Both the position numbers and the translations under genes were made by a program. Below are positions 33,311 through 45,749 of a stretch of 64,000 bases of DNA, in pieces (the first letter of the stretch is position 1; every line of letters starts with the position of its first letter). The notes under the pieces are model-generated. The model made no database searches. It worked only from the letters and a program-made list of their open reading frames with translations, and was not told the DNA's origin. Source of the DNA: Archilochus colubris (Eukaryota; Chordata; Aves; Apodiformes; Trochilidae); contig CM041090.1 in assembly GCA_023079485.1 (NCBI GenBank), forward strand, positions 40,719,874-40,783,873. The letters run 5' to 3'.

Positions 33311-36300
33311 CTTAAATAACCCCCCCAAGACCAAGCTTTTCTCTCACATTTCTGATGGTTTGGGAAAGCTTGGAAGCTCCTTTTGTTCTCAGCCCATAGA
33401 CATTCTCTTCATCAAGGGCCTGGAAATGTTGTTCCTTTGAGCTGGCAATTAATTCAACACCTAAAATCTGTGGAATAGAGCTGTGCTGAGCTGGTGATTC
33501 AGAAAGTCCCAGGCGTGGGAGCCAACCAAGCTGCTAAAACATAAGGTAATGCTCAGGCTTGGATCTCCAAAGAGTGATGTGTTTGTCAGCGTGGTTACAT
33601 TTTCTCTTGCCTCGTGATCCTCTCAAAGAAAGCAGCCAGGACCATCTCCCTCCTTCTCCATGCTGTTGAAGTGTGTGACTAGTGAACAATCACTAAAATA
33701 AAGGAAGGGGGGGAAAAAAAAAAAAAAGAAAGCAAAAGCCCAAAGACCAAAAGTGCTGCCATGAAAGCATCAGAAGAACTGTCCTGGGGTTAATTGTGCC
33801 CTGTATGTAGATTTACTGACATCAGTGTGAGAAGGGTTGATTCAATTTTAAGCTGAGGCTTCTGGGAAAGTTGCAGTGAGGTTGAAGCTTGGTTCAGCAT
33901 GAGATGTCAGCTCAATACTTGACTCCAGCAACATCAGTGGACTTGCATCAATGTTCATCTTTTCCACTGGAAGCTCTGAGGAATGGTGATCAAAGTGCAG
34001 AAAGTACAACTCTTGTGGGTTGGGTGGTCTGCCTTCACCCACCTTGTGTCAGGACAGGCAGAGCACCCATTGCCTTGGGAGCACTGACCAGGCCCTTCTC
34101 TTCAGATAGAGCAGAAGATGATCCTCAACTCTAGATGCAAGGGGAATATCTGGAACAGTCCTGGTGCTCCCACTCTCTTCTACCTTGACCAGACTGGCAC
34201 TTAGTGAGAAAAAACATTATGAAATCATTATGATTCTTCTATCTTATGATTCTTCTTTCTTCATTATGAAATCTTGTCTTTCCTGAGATTTCATGTTGCC
34301 CTCTGTTCCTCTTCTCTTAATCCTGCAAGCTTAGCCTCAGTTTGTCCAACTGAACCTTTCATGTGGGACCCACTCCTTTTCCACTTAGTTCTACCACTCC
34401 CAAAAATTCAGCTGCTAACTTTTCAGCCTTGTTTTCTACTCCAGGAATGGCTCAGAGATCTCACTCCTTGGCTGACCAACATGGGTAAACCATCGTGTCA
34501 TCAGCTTTCTTTTCATGTTACTCTGCTTCTTTCCTTGTTGAAAGCCAAAACCGCTTTGATTCTTGTCCACTGTGTGCATCACCTTCATCCTGATCATCCC
34601 TGTGCCTGCTCATCCAGGACATGGCCAATTCTTGTATACTTTCTGCACAACATCTCCAATGGACACACTGAGATTGCTCCGTTCACACAGCAAAAACCTA
34701 AAGCTGTTGTCCAGGATCTCATTCTTTGTCTGGGTTTCTGTACCACCCTTTCCTTTGGTCTTCATGTGCACCCTTGCTTCAACTAAATCATCTGGTATAG
34801 TGCTGCAAAAGTAATTTTCCAAAGTCCTTTGCTTGATCCTGTCTTGACTATGACCCCTCTCTCAGCAGCTCTCCAACAGCTCCTGCTTCTTCACCCCAGC
34901 AACTAAAAGAAGCAAAAACCAGGAGCTAACAGAGCCCCTTTCAGTAGAACCCTTTTTAAGTACTGGAGGTTGGATGGAGAGATAATACACCTCCTGGTGC
35001 AGCCCAATTGCTTTTCTTTCTCATACTTGTGAAAAACTTGAGGAACTCTCCATAATTTAAAAAAAATTAGTTTCCAATTCTCTTTAAACCTCTATTTTTA
35101 TGGTTCTGGCCAGTATTGTCTTACTGTTTACCTGTCTTCTTCTGTTGCCTCTGGATTGAACAAGGTCAGTCCTCTTGTTCAGCCTTTCACCAAGCCCAAT
35201 GACTCCTGTAACTCAGGTAGGCAACAGTAATATAGTAAAATCTGTATTGATTTCCATGGGAAGGATGGGAATAAAAAAATCTGTTGATCTGCAATAAGCT
35301 TAGCAAAATGCAAGGATGCTGGAAAAGTTCCTGATTGCTCCAAACTTACAGTAAATCTCTTCCCAACTTCCACAGTGATTTCATCCCTCCAAGTTAAAGG
35401 TCTCTACATCTCATTTACTTTCCCTCTTTTTATTTATTTTATAATTGACTTTTTGAACTTCTGCTTGAGCTGGAGCCAAAGCAGAGAGTGATCTAATTCC
35501 AGCAGCACTTCTAGGATGGGAAGGCCCAGACTTTCCCAGTGCAGAGTGTCCCCATCAGCTTTAGACACCATATTCAGAAAATTAAAGGGAATTAATTTGC
35601 CCAGACTAATGTCCCCATCCCTGGGAGAGTGGTAAAACTGGATAGGACACTTCTATATTGCTGGTGTTTAAGAGAATTAGCATTGCCCATCAGTTCCCAC
35701 AGCAGTGGGTAAAATGTTTGCCCTCAAATGGGTAAATAACTGCAGATTCAAAAGTTTTCTTATCCAGCAATAATCAAATATTTTCTTGGCTTTTTTTCTT
35801 TTGACTAAGGTAAACTTGGTGGGAGGGACAGGGTTGTGGATTTCTGGTCTGGGAGGAAAGCAGGGGAGTACTCTACACACTGAGCTGAGGAAAAGATGGA
35901 GGTTTTTTTTTTGCTTGAGTGGAATCTAAAATAGTTAAGATAGGTGCTAAACCTTCAGAAATCCATCAATATGAATGCTTCTGTCTTGGTAATCTGTAGT
36001 GGTTTCTCTGGTTTGGGAGTACTAGCAACAATGGGATAAAGAAAAAGATTTTTAGATGATATAGAGTCTAAATATTCATTTACTTGTAGGCCATGGCCCC
36101 CACAGGACTTGTACCAAATAACATGGGCTGTGGGCTGATGTGTGTGTACAAAAAAAAAAAAAAAAAGGAAAAAAAATGCTTTTCATGCTTGCCTGAAAAT
36201 CTTTCTTTGTCAGAAATTGTTTGAATGTGCAGGAAAAAAATCCTCAGGTGAAGCCCTGTAGCCCACAGAACACGGGGCTTTATTACAGTGGAGATATCTT

Positions 36301-36829
36301 AATTTTGTGTTGGTGGGAAGCAGGACTGCAGAGAGTTAAGAGGCTCCAACTCAAGATATGTACCCTGTAAATCAGAGAGAGGGAGATACCATGGTGTTAA
36401 CTCAAGGGAAGGGTTGGTTCCCTGACTAGCACAGCCATATTATGGGAGTCAATCACAACCATTTCCAGCAGCTCTTGATGTGTCCCACAGCCATTTTTTG
36501 GCTCCTCTCCGAAATTCAGCACTTCCAACAAGCCAGAGGAAAGCTGGGACTAGATTTTATCTCTTGCTTAGATGCTGAGCAGGACACCAAAGGGCTGATC
36601 CTCACCTGCTGGAAGTGGGAGTAAGGCCACCACCTCCCAGGGCTCCCGTTTCTGGGAACGTTGCCCAAATTACTCATTTTGGGACACGGCTGTTGGCAAA
36701 ACCTGGTGTTCACCCCCAAATTACAAGGGAGCTCACTACCATTCAGAGAGCTTCCAGGCATCCTTTGGCCCCATCACATGCTGCTAATCTCTTCAATGAT
36801 TTATGTGCCCTTTTAAGTTTTAATTCGTG
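33311..36829. other. unassigned non-coding DNA
   Basis: A runs lie at about 33715-33727 and 36149-36166. An imperfect repeat of attatgaaatc and ttatgattcttct lies at 34215-34275. A 170-residue frame at 34274-34786 is the longest frame in the window that does not overlap a recognised transposon or microsatellite. It has no recognisable domain and is probably chance or an old repeat. Confidence 0.4.
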
Positions 36830-37110
36830 AACCTTCCTCACTAGCAAGTTGACAGTTTAAATTAGTGTTTAGACACGGCTTTCATAATGTCAGCTTTTGT
36901 TTTGTCTCAGTCATCTGTTGGAATTCCTTCCATTGTATCTGAAGTGACTCATGACAATAAATGACTTCTTTCTTCTTTTGTTCTTAATCGGGGAAGAATG
37001 GAATGAAGCATGCAATATTTGTAAAAGAGCAGTCTTAATTAGTCCTCAGCTGTAGCTGAAGATGCTTGTCTTGTCTCTTTAGCATATTAATGCAGGAAGC
37101 CATGCGTTCA
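36830..37110. promoter_or_regulatory. AT-rich block with conserved-element texture
   Basis: It contains homeodomain-like cores (TAATTCG, TTAATTAG), a GTGACTCATGAC AP-1/Maf-like motif at about 36944-36955, and CAGCTGTAGCTG. No repeat or frame is present. The call is by texture only. Confidence 0.2.
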
Positions 37111-37308
37111 CGTGGGCAATTGCCATGTTCCTGAAAAGCCTTGTTACAAGCCAAATTCTCCAGCAGAAAGGTATTCCCCAGCCCTCTTTCTGCACTGAGC
37201 CCTGCCAAACGAGGAGCCTGTGCCCCCAGGGGCATTGTGTGAGGCTGCTCAGGCCTGGAGGAGAAAAACGGGCACATTTTTGAGTGACTCATCATCGCAA
37301 GGATTGAG

Positions 37309-37350
37309 TTTCTTTTCTTTTTTTTTTTCCTTTTTTTTTTTTTCTTTCTT
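37309..37350. repeat. 42-nt pure pyrimidine tract
   Basis: T-rich tract with scattered C. Confidence 0.9.
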
Positions 37351-37976
37351 ATTTTTTTTGTCTCTTAAAGTTATAAACCTTCTGTATGGAAAGCTGGAGT
37401 CACACCTCGAACTTCACTACTGCTGCCTGTGCCATCTCCCTGCTCCGAGGGTGACAATGGACCCATCACTGCTGATGAACCCCCAAATCTTCTCTTTTTG
37501 CACAGTTTTTTTCTTCCTTTGCACTGTTTAAGTGCCTCAACCCCCCACGTGCTTATGAAAGGTTTGTGTGGGAGCATGTGACTATTTTGCACGAAATTAT
37601 TAGTGACATCTTTTGGGGACAAAATACAGATTTGTGAGGAAATGCAACAGGCTGGACCTTGCACTGCCAGACCGAAGCTGCTGCAGCCCTGTTGTCTTTA
37701 ATAAGCTCCTGGAGGTAGTGAATAGCAACAGATTTCTTTTTATTTCCTCTTCATTTTTCTTTTCCCCCCCTGTATGTCATTTGGGAGAAAATTGATTCTG
37801 TAAGGAAGTGTGGGAAAACTGGGCTGCCAGGGCTCCCTGCTCTCTGCATGTTTCCTACTCCATGTAGGGCCATGCCCACGGTGCCAAGCTATACAGTAAT
37901 TGTTAAAAAGCAGCTAAATAAATGTTTAGCTTTAGAGCTGACTTTTTACTGATTGGGTTTTGAGGAAGGTCTGCAG
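37351..37976. other. unassigned non-coding DNA
   Basis: Nothing is recognised. Confidence 0.35.
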
Positions 37977-38418
37977 CATAGAATCATGGAATCACAGAAT
38001 TGGCTGGGTTGGAAGGGACCTCAGAGATCATCAAGTCCAACCCTTGATCCACTCCCACTGCAGTTCCCAGCCCATGGCACTCAGTGCCACATCCAGGCTC
38101 TTTGGAAATCTCTCCAGACACGGAGAATCCACTACTTCCCTGGGCAGCCCATTCCAATGCCTGATCACCCTCTCCAGAAAGAAATTCTTTCTCATCTCTA
38201 ACCTAAACCTCCCCTGGCACAACTTGAGACCCTGCCCTCTTGTCTTGCTGAGAGTTGCCTGGGAAAAGAGCCCAACCCCCCCCTGGCTCCAACCTCCTTT
38301 CAGGGAGTTGGAGAGAGTGATGAGGTCTCCCCTGAGCCTCCTCTTCTCCAGCCTCAACACCCCCAGCTCCCTCAGCCTGTCCTCATAGGATCTGTGCTCG
38401 AGTCCCTTCACCAGCTTA
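37977..38418 (-). mobile_element. CR1 LINE with open ORF2 C-terminal remnant
   Basis: Three inverted octamers (catagaatcatggaatcaca) lead into gaattggctgggttggaagg and the subfamily marker ggcactcagtgcc. The minus-strand frame 38411-38031 is uninterrupted for 126 codons, from [20 protein letters not shown] to ..[15 protein letters not shown] and a stop. This is the best-preserved CR1 ORF2 C-terminus here, so the copy is young. It lacks the rest of the reverse transcriptase and cannot move by itself. Confidence 0.97.
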
Positions 38419-38534
38419 GCATGGATGGCTTTGTAGCTGTTGTTGATGTGTGGGCAGCAAGTCCTTTCCTTTCCCTGACACCTTGCTGGTTTGGGGGTCT
38501 GGGAGTATGGCTTGCCTTGTGTGACTTGCCTTTT

Positions 38535-38755
38535 TGTAGAGAAACAAGATAAACCAGGTGCCTTGAGTTGCCAATGAGTGCGTGTGAGTCCACCTGTGCC
38601 TGGTTAGGACAGGCCCCTATTGGGCATGAGCAAGACCAGGGGGCCAATAAAGGTGGGACACACACCCACAGAGCTAGAGCTCACTCTGGTGCAAGGCAAG
38701 GAAGAGGCTAGCAGATTGTTGAGCCTCAGGAGCAAGAGAGGCTCTTCCTGCAACA
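38535..38755 (+). mobile_element. solo LTR of the short-LTR family (copy 3)
   Basis: This is a 221-bp element that starts TGTAGAGAAACAAG and ends cttcctgcaaca. It is flanked by a perfect 6-bp target duplication CCTTTT (38529-38534 and 38756-38761). AATAAA lies at 38646-38651, followed by ggtgggac. The first 38 bases closely match copy 2. It represents the basic length, without the 94-bp 3' duplication. The last five bases are CAACA where copy 1 has CTACA. Confidence 0.88.
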
Positions 38756-40720
38756 CCTTTTCAGCCTTGTGTGGCTGAAAAGAGCTAAGCCTTCCATCTG
38801 ATGACATTCTGCCCATCTGTCTGTCATTCTCCCCAGTTTTATGCCTAATCCAGATGTAACAGAGTGGCCTGGCTGCACCCCAGAGCCTGCTGAGGTGCTT
38901 CCTATTTTAGGTTATTAAAGAAGATGCTGCCAGAGAGCAAAGCCCAACTTCAGAGGATCAAGGGGAGGTGTTCAGCTGTCAGCCCACAGCAGAGTGCCAA
39001 AAGAAGTCACCAAGGACCAATTTTCCCCATATCCACGAGTGATGAGTGAACCTCCCTCCTGTAGAAGACAACTGTGCTTTGAAGGATCTGACCCCAAATG
39101 GGTGCTTCCTGGCAAAGGGAAAATAAAGCATGGATGGACAAAAGTGTGGTGAGAATACTGGTAAGAGCTGGGCTTGAGTTGCCATTTGCTGTGCAGAACA
39201 AGAGCCTTGCTGAGCCTAGAAACAGATGAACAGCACTACAACCTCTTCTGTGCCAATACATGGTGCTTTTTATTTGAAATCTGTTTAAATATACATACAG
39301 CTATTTATGGTTTTGCCCAGACCTTGTAACAAAACCAAATGTCTTCATGAACACAAGGAGAAGCAAGCAGCTGGAGAAAGGCATAAAAGTGTACAAAGCT
39401 CAGAAAAGGCCTGGAGAAATCATTGCAGCTTTATTCAAAGTAGTCTCAAAAGTAAGTTGTGCCTCTGGAATTGGGCTGAAAGAAGTGCTGTGCTGCTTTT
39501 CCTCTGTGCTCCAAAGCAATCCGTGCTCCCTGCCAGTGCTGTGGTCTCTTATATTCTCCAAAAAACTTCATAAAAGTTCATGGTGAGCTTTGCTGGATTG
39601 TACTGTCACCAGGGGCTTGACAACCATCGTCTTCTGTTTCCTCCCCCCTCTCCATCTTCTTAACAAAGCTTTGGCAGATCAGTGTTAGGGAAGTCAAGGC
39701 TGTCTGGGAGACATGGTATCATTTACTGGTCTGATTGGTAAAACTGGGGAAAAAAAGATCATGTTTGGGAATCAAGCCTTTCTGCAGGTGCAGCAAAGTT
39801 TTAGGCAAGTACCCAAACCAACATTGGAAATCAGGGTTTTTCTAAGCTCAGATATTCTAGAAATATGGTGTTCTGTGTCAGAGCAGACTTTGGGCAAAAA
39901 CTCTCTATTTTTAATATAAAGTTTGTCTGTTTTCTGTCCATCTAACATCTCACAGTGAATTTCAAAGGGAACTGGAAACTGGGAATGACAGGCCAGGATG
40001 TGACAGTACAGGATAGGGATTTTTCCCTGTCAGTGAGCTGCCACTTTTTTAATTGACTCCAAAAAAGTGCCTTCTAGTTGCCCAACCTTACAGCTCTCTG
40101 GTTTGACAGTGTATTCTTGCTCTTCCCTGAAGTTCAACTTGTCAAAGGACAAAAGTTCACTAATTCTGCCTTTTTCTCCAGCACTGTCAAATATGTTCTT
40201 AGTTTGTCATCAGCTGAGGTCAAGCTTTCCTTCCATCTGTGTTTATACTGGACTGAGATGAACAGGTCTTGGCCATGATCAGGGTGATGGTCTCATCAGG
40301 ATGATTGTAGTGCAGAGGTGCTGTAGACTTCTGCTGGAAAAGTTATCCAAAGTGTTTATCAGTTTGGCAGGCAGCGTGGTTGGGCTTTTGTAGAAAGCTC
40401 ACCAGACTTGGATGCCTTTGAAACGCAGGGGAAGATGGGACTGATCATATGGAGAGACTTCCAACTCCTTCTGCAGAACCAGAGAGTTTTGTAAGGGCCT
40501 CTTAACCAGCACTTCATTACAGCTTCCCATTGGCCTCAAAGTCAATGTTAACCTTGGCCCCGATGCTGAGAATATTGACTTTCAGGGTCAATAAATCTTA
40601 ATATGGATCAAATTGGAAGTTGTGTTTGCTTATTTTATGACTCCTTTCCAGTGCAATTACTCCTTACACAATGCAAGGCCATTCTGCACATTTTTATTCT
40701 TGGCCATTTCGAGGCTCTAC
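38756..40720. other. unassigned non-coding DNA
   Basis: No transposon or exon is recognised. Confidence 0.4.
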
Positions 40721-41330
40721 CACTAAGAGCCCGGGCTTTCCAAAACTCAGCTTTCTTTTTTTTTCTCCGAAGTTTTCTGCCGCCGCCGCTTTGATTTTTG
40801 TCTCGTTTATCTCCTTCCACAAAAGGTGAATATTGTTTTTTGGGCTTTTTAAAACTTTTTTTCCCCATGGGTACTACCAGGGATCCGTGTAAAACGAGTG
40901 CCTCCTTGTGTAACCCCTCGCATCACCACCTCCTGCCTCCAGGAACGGCACGCGGGTGCGTGGGATGATGGAACCACAAAAGGTTTTCAGATGTCCAGGA
41001 TGCTGAGCTGTGTTTGCTGAACCACACGACCTATTACGCAGTCATTTTCTACTAAAACTTACTGACTTTCTTCTAGGAAACCTTACCAGCACTCTGAGCT
41101 CTCTGCTTTGTTTGTATCAGCCAATACCTACAAATTTTAATGGGCGTGCAGTGAGTTGTTGCCTATGTAAGTAGTAGTGCATGGCAGGGCGTGTGCTGTT
41201 TCCATAATGAGGCCTATAGAGTGCCTGGGGCTAGAGAGGCAAGAAGCCAAAGGATGTTATTATTGCCCTTATAAATTGTTTTCAAAATAAATAAGATAGA
41301 GAACGTTTCACTTTGAAGGGAAAAAGAAAA
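40721..41330. promoter_or_regulatory. CpG-retaining block, candidate conserved element
   Basis: CpGs occur in gagcccgggc, ctgccgccgccgctttg (40778-40794), atccgtgtaaaacgagtg, aacggcacgcgggtgcgtgg, cacacgacctattacgcag and gggcgtgc. Between 41.03 and 41.33 kb the sequence is AT-rich. No coding frame or repeat family explains it. Confidence 0.28.
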
Positions 41331-44300
41331 AAAAATTAAAAGAGAAGAAGAAAGTTTTGTGCTCCGAATACTGACCTGGGATGGGGGTGGGAGCAGGAAA
41401 GAGGAGAAAGAAGGGTGGGTTGAGCTGTAGTCTGTTGATTTGAGCCACTTCTGTTGAACACATGTGAACTCAGCAGTGTTGCTGGAGCTACAGCCAGGCC
41501 CAGATGTGTCCAGGATGTGAAGGAAGATTGGGGCTACCTGATGCAGTGGATAAAGCTAGGAGGGGAGAGTCTTGAGCATCTTTTGTCCTCTTACCCCCAT
41601 GAATCCACCCTGGATCAGGTGCTGTAGTTTCCCCCAGTTAAGATGGGGAAAGTGGTGTTCTTCATTTAGAAGAATCTGCCCATGTCCCTGTTGGTGGTGG
41701 CCTGGGTGGCTGATTGAGCTGTATCCATCCTTTGGGGATTTGGGGTTGGGTTTTTGCCTTCTGCTCCCTCACTGCCACGGTGGGAAGGTGACCAGATTGG
41801 CCTTGGTGGAGCAGCTGGTGATGTCTGCTGGTGAATACAAGGAACAGCCTCCAGGCAAAAGCTGGGGGAGGGAAAAAATGCCAAGGGTTGGTGTGATGCA
41901 TGCAGGAAAAATGCAGAGCAAGGTGCTGAGAACATCTTTCCTTCAGTGAAAGGTGGGTCACAGCCTGTGGGAAGCAACCTCCATGGAAGTTCCACAACCC
42001 CATGGCCATCCTTAGGCAGAAGGTGCTCTCTGAGCCTGCATGTGATTAACGTTACATAAAATGCCCTGAAAAGGGGAAGGAAACTCCATGAGACAACAAG
42101 ATTTTCTGTTGGCCCCTTAGCTGCAGAGACAGAAGGAAAAGATTAAAATCATTAACAATTGGAAAAATCGAGTTTATTCTATGCATTAGCACTGCTGGCA
42201 TGCAAACTCATCTTCAGAGAGCAGCTGCTGTCCTAACTCTCTTGAAGCCTTCCAGAAGTAGCGTGGCAAGAGCCAGTAGGTGCAGTGCACTTTCCATTGG
42301 GACCTCCCTGGTATTAATAACCCAAACCACTTCCCTGGCCACTTTTACTTCATTAACTTCCTTCTCTCTTTTAGGTATCACTGAATGCACCAGGGCTGTC
42401 TCAGATATTTACAGAGTTTGATGTGTGATGGGGCAGTGTCCAAATAGACCTGGCAGCAGAAGACACCAAGGAAAAAGAAAAAAATAAAGCCACTTTGGAA
42501 GCAGGAGAAGATGAAATAAAAACAAACCCAAACAACCTGCTCTCAGTCTTTGACACCAGTGCTGACTCCTTTTACACCAGTGCTGACTCCTTCTTCACGG
42601 TGATTTCTTGGCTGCTCTTGTGATTTTCACCTAAAAAAGGGAAAAGAGGAATAACCTTCACTCCCAGGGCTAAATTTAGGTGGGCAGTAGGTGGCAAGTG
42701 GGAATGTGATGGAATGACTCAGGTCAGTCCAGGAACTCCAGCTATGCAGCCCTGGTTGTATGACACAGAGATCAAGGTGACTGGGAGATACTGGTAAATG
42801 TGGACAACTCTCCAGCCAGCTTTCAGCTGAGCAAGGGTAAAGTTGTCCCAAAGAGCCCTGAAGATCTTCCCATGGCAATCAGATCTGGATGGAGGAAGTG
42901 AGAGTATTAATCAGGTTTATTCCTCAGTTCAGTGCAGAGGGAACCTCTTCCCATTTCCAGTGTGAGGCTGAGCTAGATGACATCAAGAGTTGCCTCTTGG
43001 AGTGAAAATGCACCCATGGCACTGGTCTTCAAAAGTGTTCTTCATCCATCACCTTGGCAGCATGGGCAGCTCATCAGCCCAGGGTGTGACCTGTTACAAT
43101 GTGATATTCAGCTTTTCTCTGAGCAAACCTGCTGGTTTTGTACCTCTTTGCAGGAAATCAGGAGCTTTTCTTGAGTCATGGGTTGGTTTGGATGTCACCA
43201 ACCTGTGGAATGATCAAGTGCCACTGAAATGATGATGGAAAGAAGCAGAAAGGCACAAAAGTTTGCTCCAGTTCCTACTGGCAAAGGTTGGTGCCACAAC
43301 CTCTGTTGGTTCTAGCAGGGGTTAGCACACATCTCACACACTGTGGAAGATCAGGCCTTGGCAGTCAAATCATCCATTTAGGAACCTCCGGAGTGAGAAA
43401 CAACCTGATAATCACCTGGATGGTGCTTTGGCAGCTGGCTTGACCTGTGAAGGCAACTCATCCCTGGTCTTTCTGCCCTCTGAGCCAAGGAGCAGAACCT
43501 TCGGTGAGGTGTTCTGTGGGCATGTTGTCCAACAGAGTGATGCTCAACAGCCCTGACCAACTGGCAAGTGCTTTCCTTGTCCAAAAAGGAGCTTTGCATT
43601 CTTGCTGGGATTTTATTAGTAGTTCTAAGGATTTTTTTTTTGGTTTTTTTAAGCAGTTATGGCTGTTGCCTCTCTGGAGGCTCAGAGACATCCCAGCTGC
43701 TCACCTCAAGCCTGTCACCAGGAAGATGGTCTAACCTGATCTTCTGAAGCTGATTTTTGTCCTTGATGTAGAGATGGAACATACCAGCACTCTGCAAGGA
43801 ACAGAGTCAATGCTACTTTAAAACCAGGGTTATAAAAAGTCAAAAGCTGCTGAGGGAAAGGGTTAGGCAACAGGGGTATGATGATCAGAAACTGGGACAG
43901 GAGAGAAGATGGGGAGACCCTGCATGATTCAGACTTTTTTTTTTTTTTTTCCCCTTCTTCCTAGTTTGGTTTGTGGTTTTGCATTTGCAGCTTGTAAAAC
44001 TGTATGGAAGGAATGTGCAGCTAAGGGCTTTGGCCAAGTTGGTGTCGATTTGGGTTAAACTCGAGGTCCTGGAGCAGAGCCCTGTTGGGAGAGTGGGTGA
44101 CTTGCATTATTAAGAGCAGAGCTTTCATTATTCTCCCTTCAATTGTGGTCGTTCCTTGGTGACCCCATTCCAGGAGAGGGGTCCAAACCCTCTTACACCC
44201 TGCAAACCAATAACCTGAAGGCTGCTCCCTGTCCCTGCTGTGGGCTGGCACCTCTGAGATGCTCCTTGTCCTGCCATTGTCCTGCTCTGGCCTCCAGCAA

Positions 44301-44619
44301 TGGTTGTCCTCTTCTGCCAGCAGCAGGCCACGTGCTTCTCAGCTGGACTCCACCAGCACTTGGGATCTGCCACATCCAGGATGTCAACCACATGTTTTGT
44401 GAGGTGCCCAGCATGTCTTAGGAATGGGACAATGAAGACACTTTCCTTCCCTGGTCCCTGGGGATGATGCTTTTGGATCAGCTCTGCTCTGTGCTTACTG
44501 CTGTCCCTGCATGCAGGCAGCCTGAGACTGAGTCCCTGCCAGCATCCAGTGCTCCTCTGCAATCCTGTTTGCCTCCTTGGATGCTTCATTGTGTCTCCAT
44601 GCACAGAGATGAGCAGAAG
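41331..44619. other. unassigned non-coding DNA
   Basis: It contains a 22-bp tandem duplication at 42552-42596 and T runs near 43630 and 43937-43950. No exon or transposon is recognised. Confidence 0.4.
42552..42596. repeat. 22-bp tandem duplication
   Basis: The unit acaccagtgctgactcctt is repeated once with small changes at its end. Confidence 0.88.
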
Positions 44620-45034
44620 ACTGGAGCCCCTCTCCTATGGAGCCAGGCTGAGAGAGTTTGGGGTGTTCAGGCTGGAGATGAGAAGGCTGCAATGGGGAGA
44701 CCTTAGAGCACCTTCCAGTGCCTGAAGGGGCTCCAGGAAAACTGGGAAGGGACTGGGGACAACGGCCTGGATGGACTGAATGGAGAGGATGAAGGGGAAT
44801 GTTTTTAAACTGAAAGAAGGGAGATTGAGCTGAGATCTGAGGAAGAAATAGTTTGGTGTGAGGGTGCTGAGCCCCTGTGCCAGGTTTCCCAGAGAAGCTG
44901 TGGTTGCCCCATCCCTGGAAGTGTTGAAGACCAAGCTGGATGCAGCTTGGAGACACCTACTCCAGTGGGAGGTGTCTCTGCCCATGGCAAGAGGTTGGAA
45001 CTGGATAATCTCCCAGCTCAATCCAGTCTGAGAT
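44620..45034 (+). mobile_element. CR1 LINE, 3' fragment with ORF2 stub
   Basis: It begins tctcctatggagccaggctg, then gagagtttggggtgttcagg and gctggagatgagaaggctgc (degraded RLRELGVFRLEMRRL). It continues through the subfamily block gtgagggtgctgagcccctg and ends near aatccagtctgagat. It is more diverged than its sister at 50079. Confidence 0.94.
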
Positions 45035-45440
45035 AAAGAGGAAATCTGGCTTTCTTAAGTTACCCTCCTCTTCAGGGCAGGACACATCTTCCTCACTGCC
45101 CTTGTCCACACTACCTACAGAACTCAGCTGGACCTTTCTCTTGGGAAGGACCCAGCTCCCCTCAACCTTGCAGATGTTCCCACTAGTCAAAGCTTCTTTC
45201 ATGGCCCTAACCATGTGCTCCTCCAACACAACCCAACATCTAAAAACCACCCAGGTCTTCGTGTGCCCCCTCTTTAGATTCCTGACTTAAACAAAGCAGT
45301 ATGATGGCTATTACTGCAGGGAAGTGATTTATTTTTGTGGTTTATTTACAGAAGGCAACATGCAACCAGCAAGTCACCATTGTTCCCATATCAGTCCCTG
45401 AGTTGGCAACACTGAGCAATAGCAAACACGTTGTAAGGAA
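45035..45440. other. unassigned non-coding DNA
   Basis: Nothing is recognised. Confidence 0.35.
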
Positions 45441-45720
45441 CCACCTTGAGTTACTCACAAGCTCCCCAGGGGAATCGCCGCCGATCTCTGGCGAAAAGGA
45501 AATAAACAAAATAGCTTTGAACTGTAAATCATGACTGCAATGGCTTTGTTCTCTGTTTCACCGGAGTTTTGTTTTATCTGAGATCATAATTTGTTTTCAG
45601 TGATGCACTAGATTAAATTAATTGAGGTTTAGAACAATATCCATTTCCTTTTGCAAGTGCTTTCACCGATGCCATGATCTTATCTGACTTGTTACCCCTG
45701 CTGGCTCTGTTTTCCTGACC
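45441..45720. promoter_or_regulatory. candidate conserved non-coding block
   Basis: The stretch retains CpGs (aatcgccgccgatctctggcg near 45473, caccggag, caccgatg). AT-rich motifs such as aaataaacaaaatag, tgtaaatcatgac and ttaaattaattgag resemble forkhead and homeodomain sites. No coding frame or repeat is seen. The call rests on texture alone. Confidence 0.25.
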
Positions 45721-45749
45721 TCCCTGTAGCATCACATATTTTGGAGGCA

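Noticed and set aside
42970..43010. Possible CR1 tail (agctagatgacatcaagag)
   Set aside because: It is too short and diverged, lacks the octamer end and could be chance.
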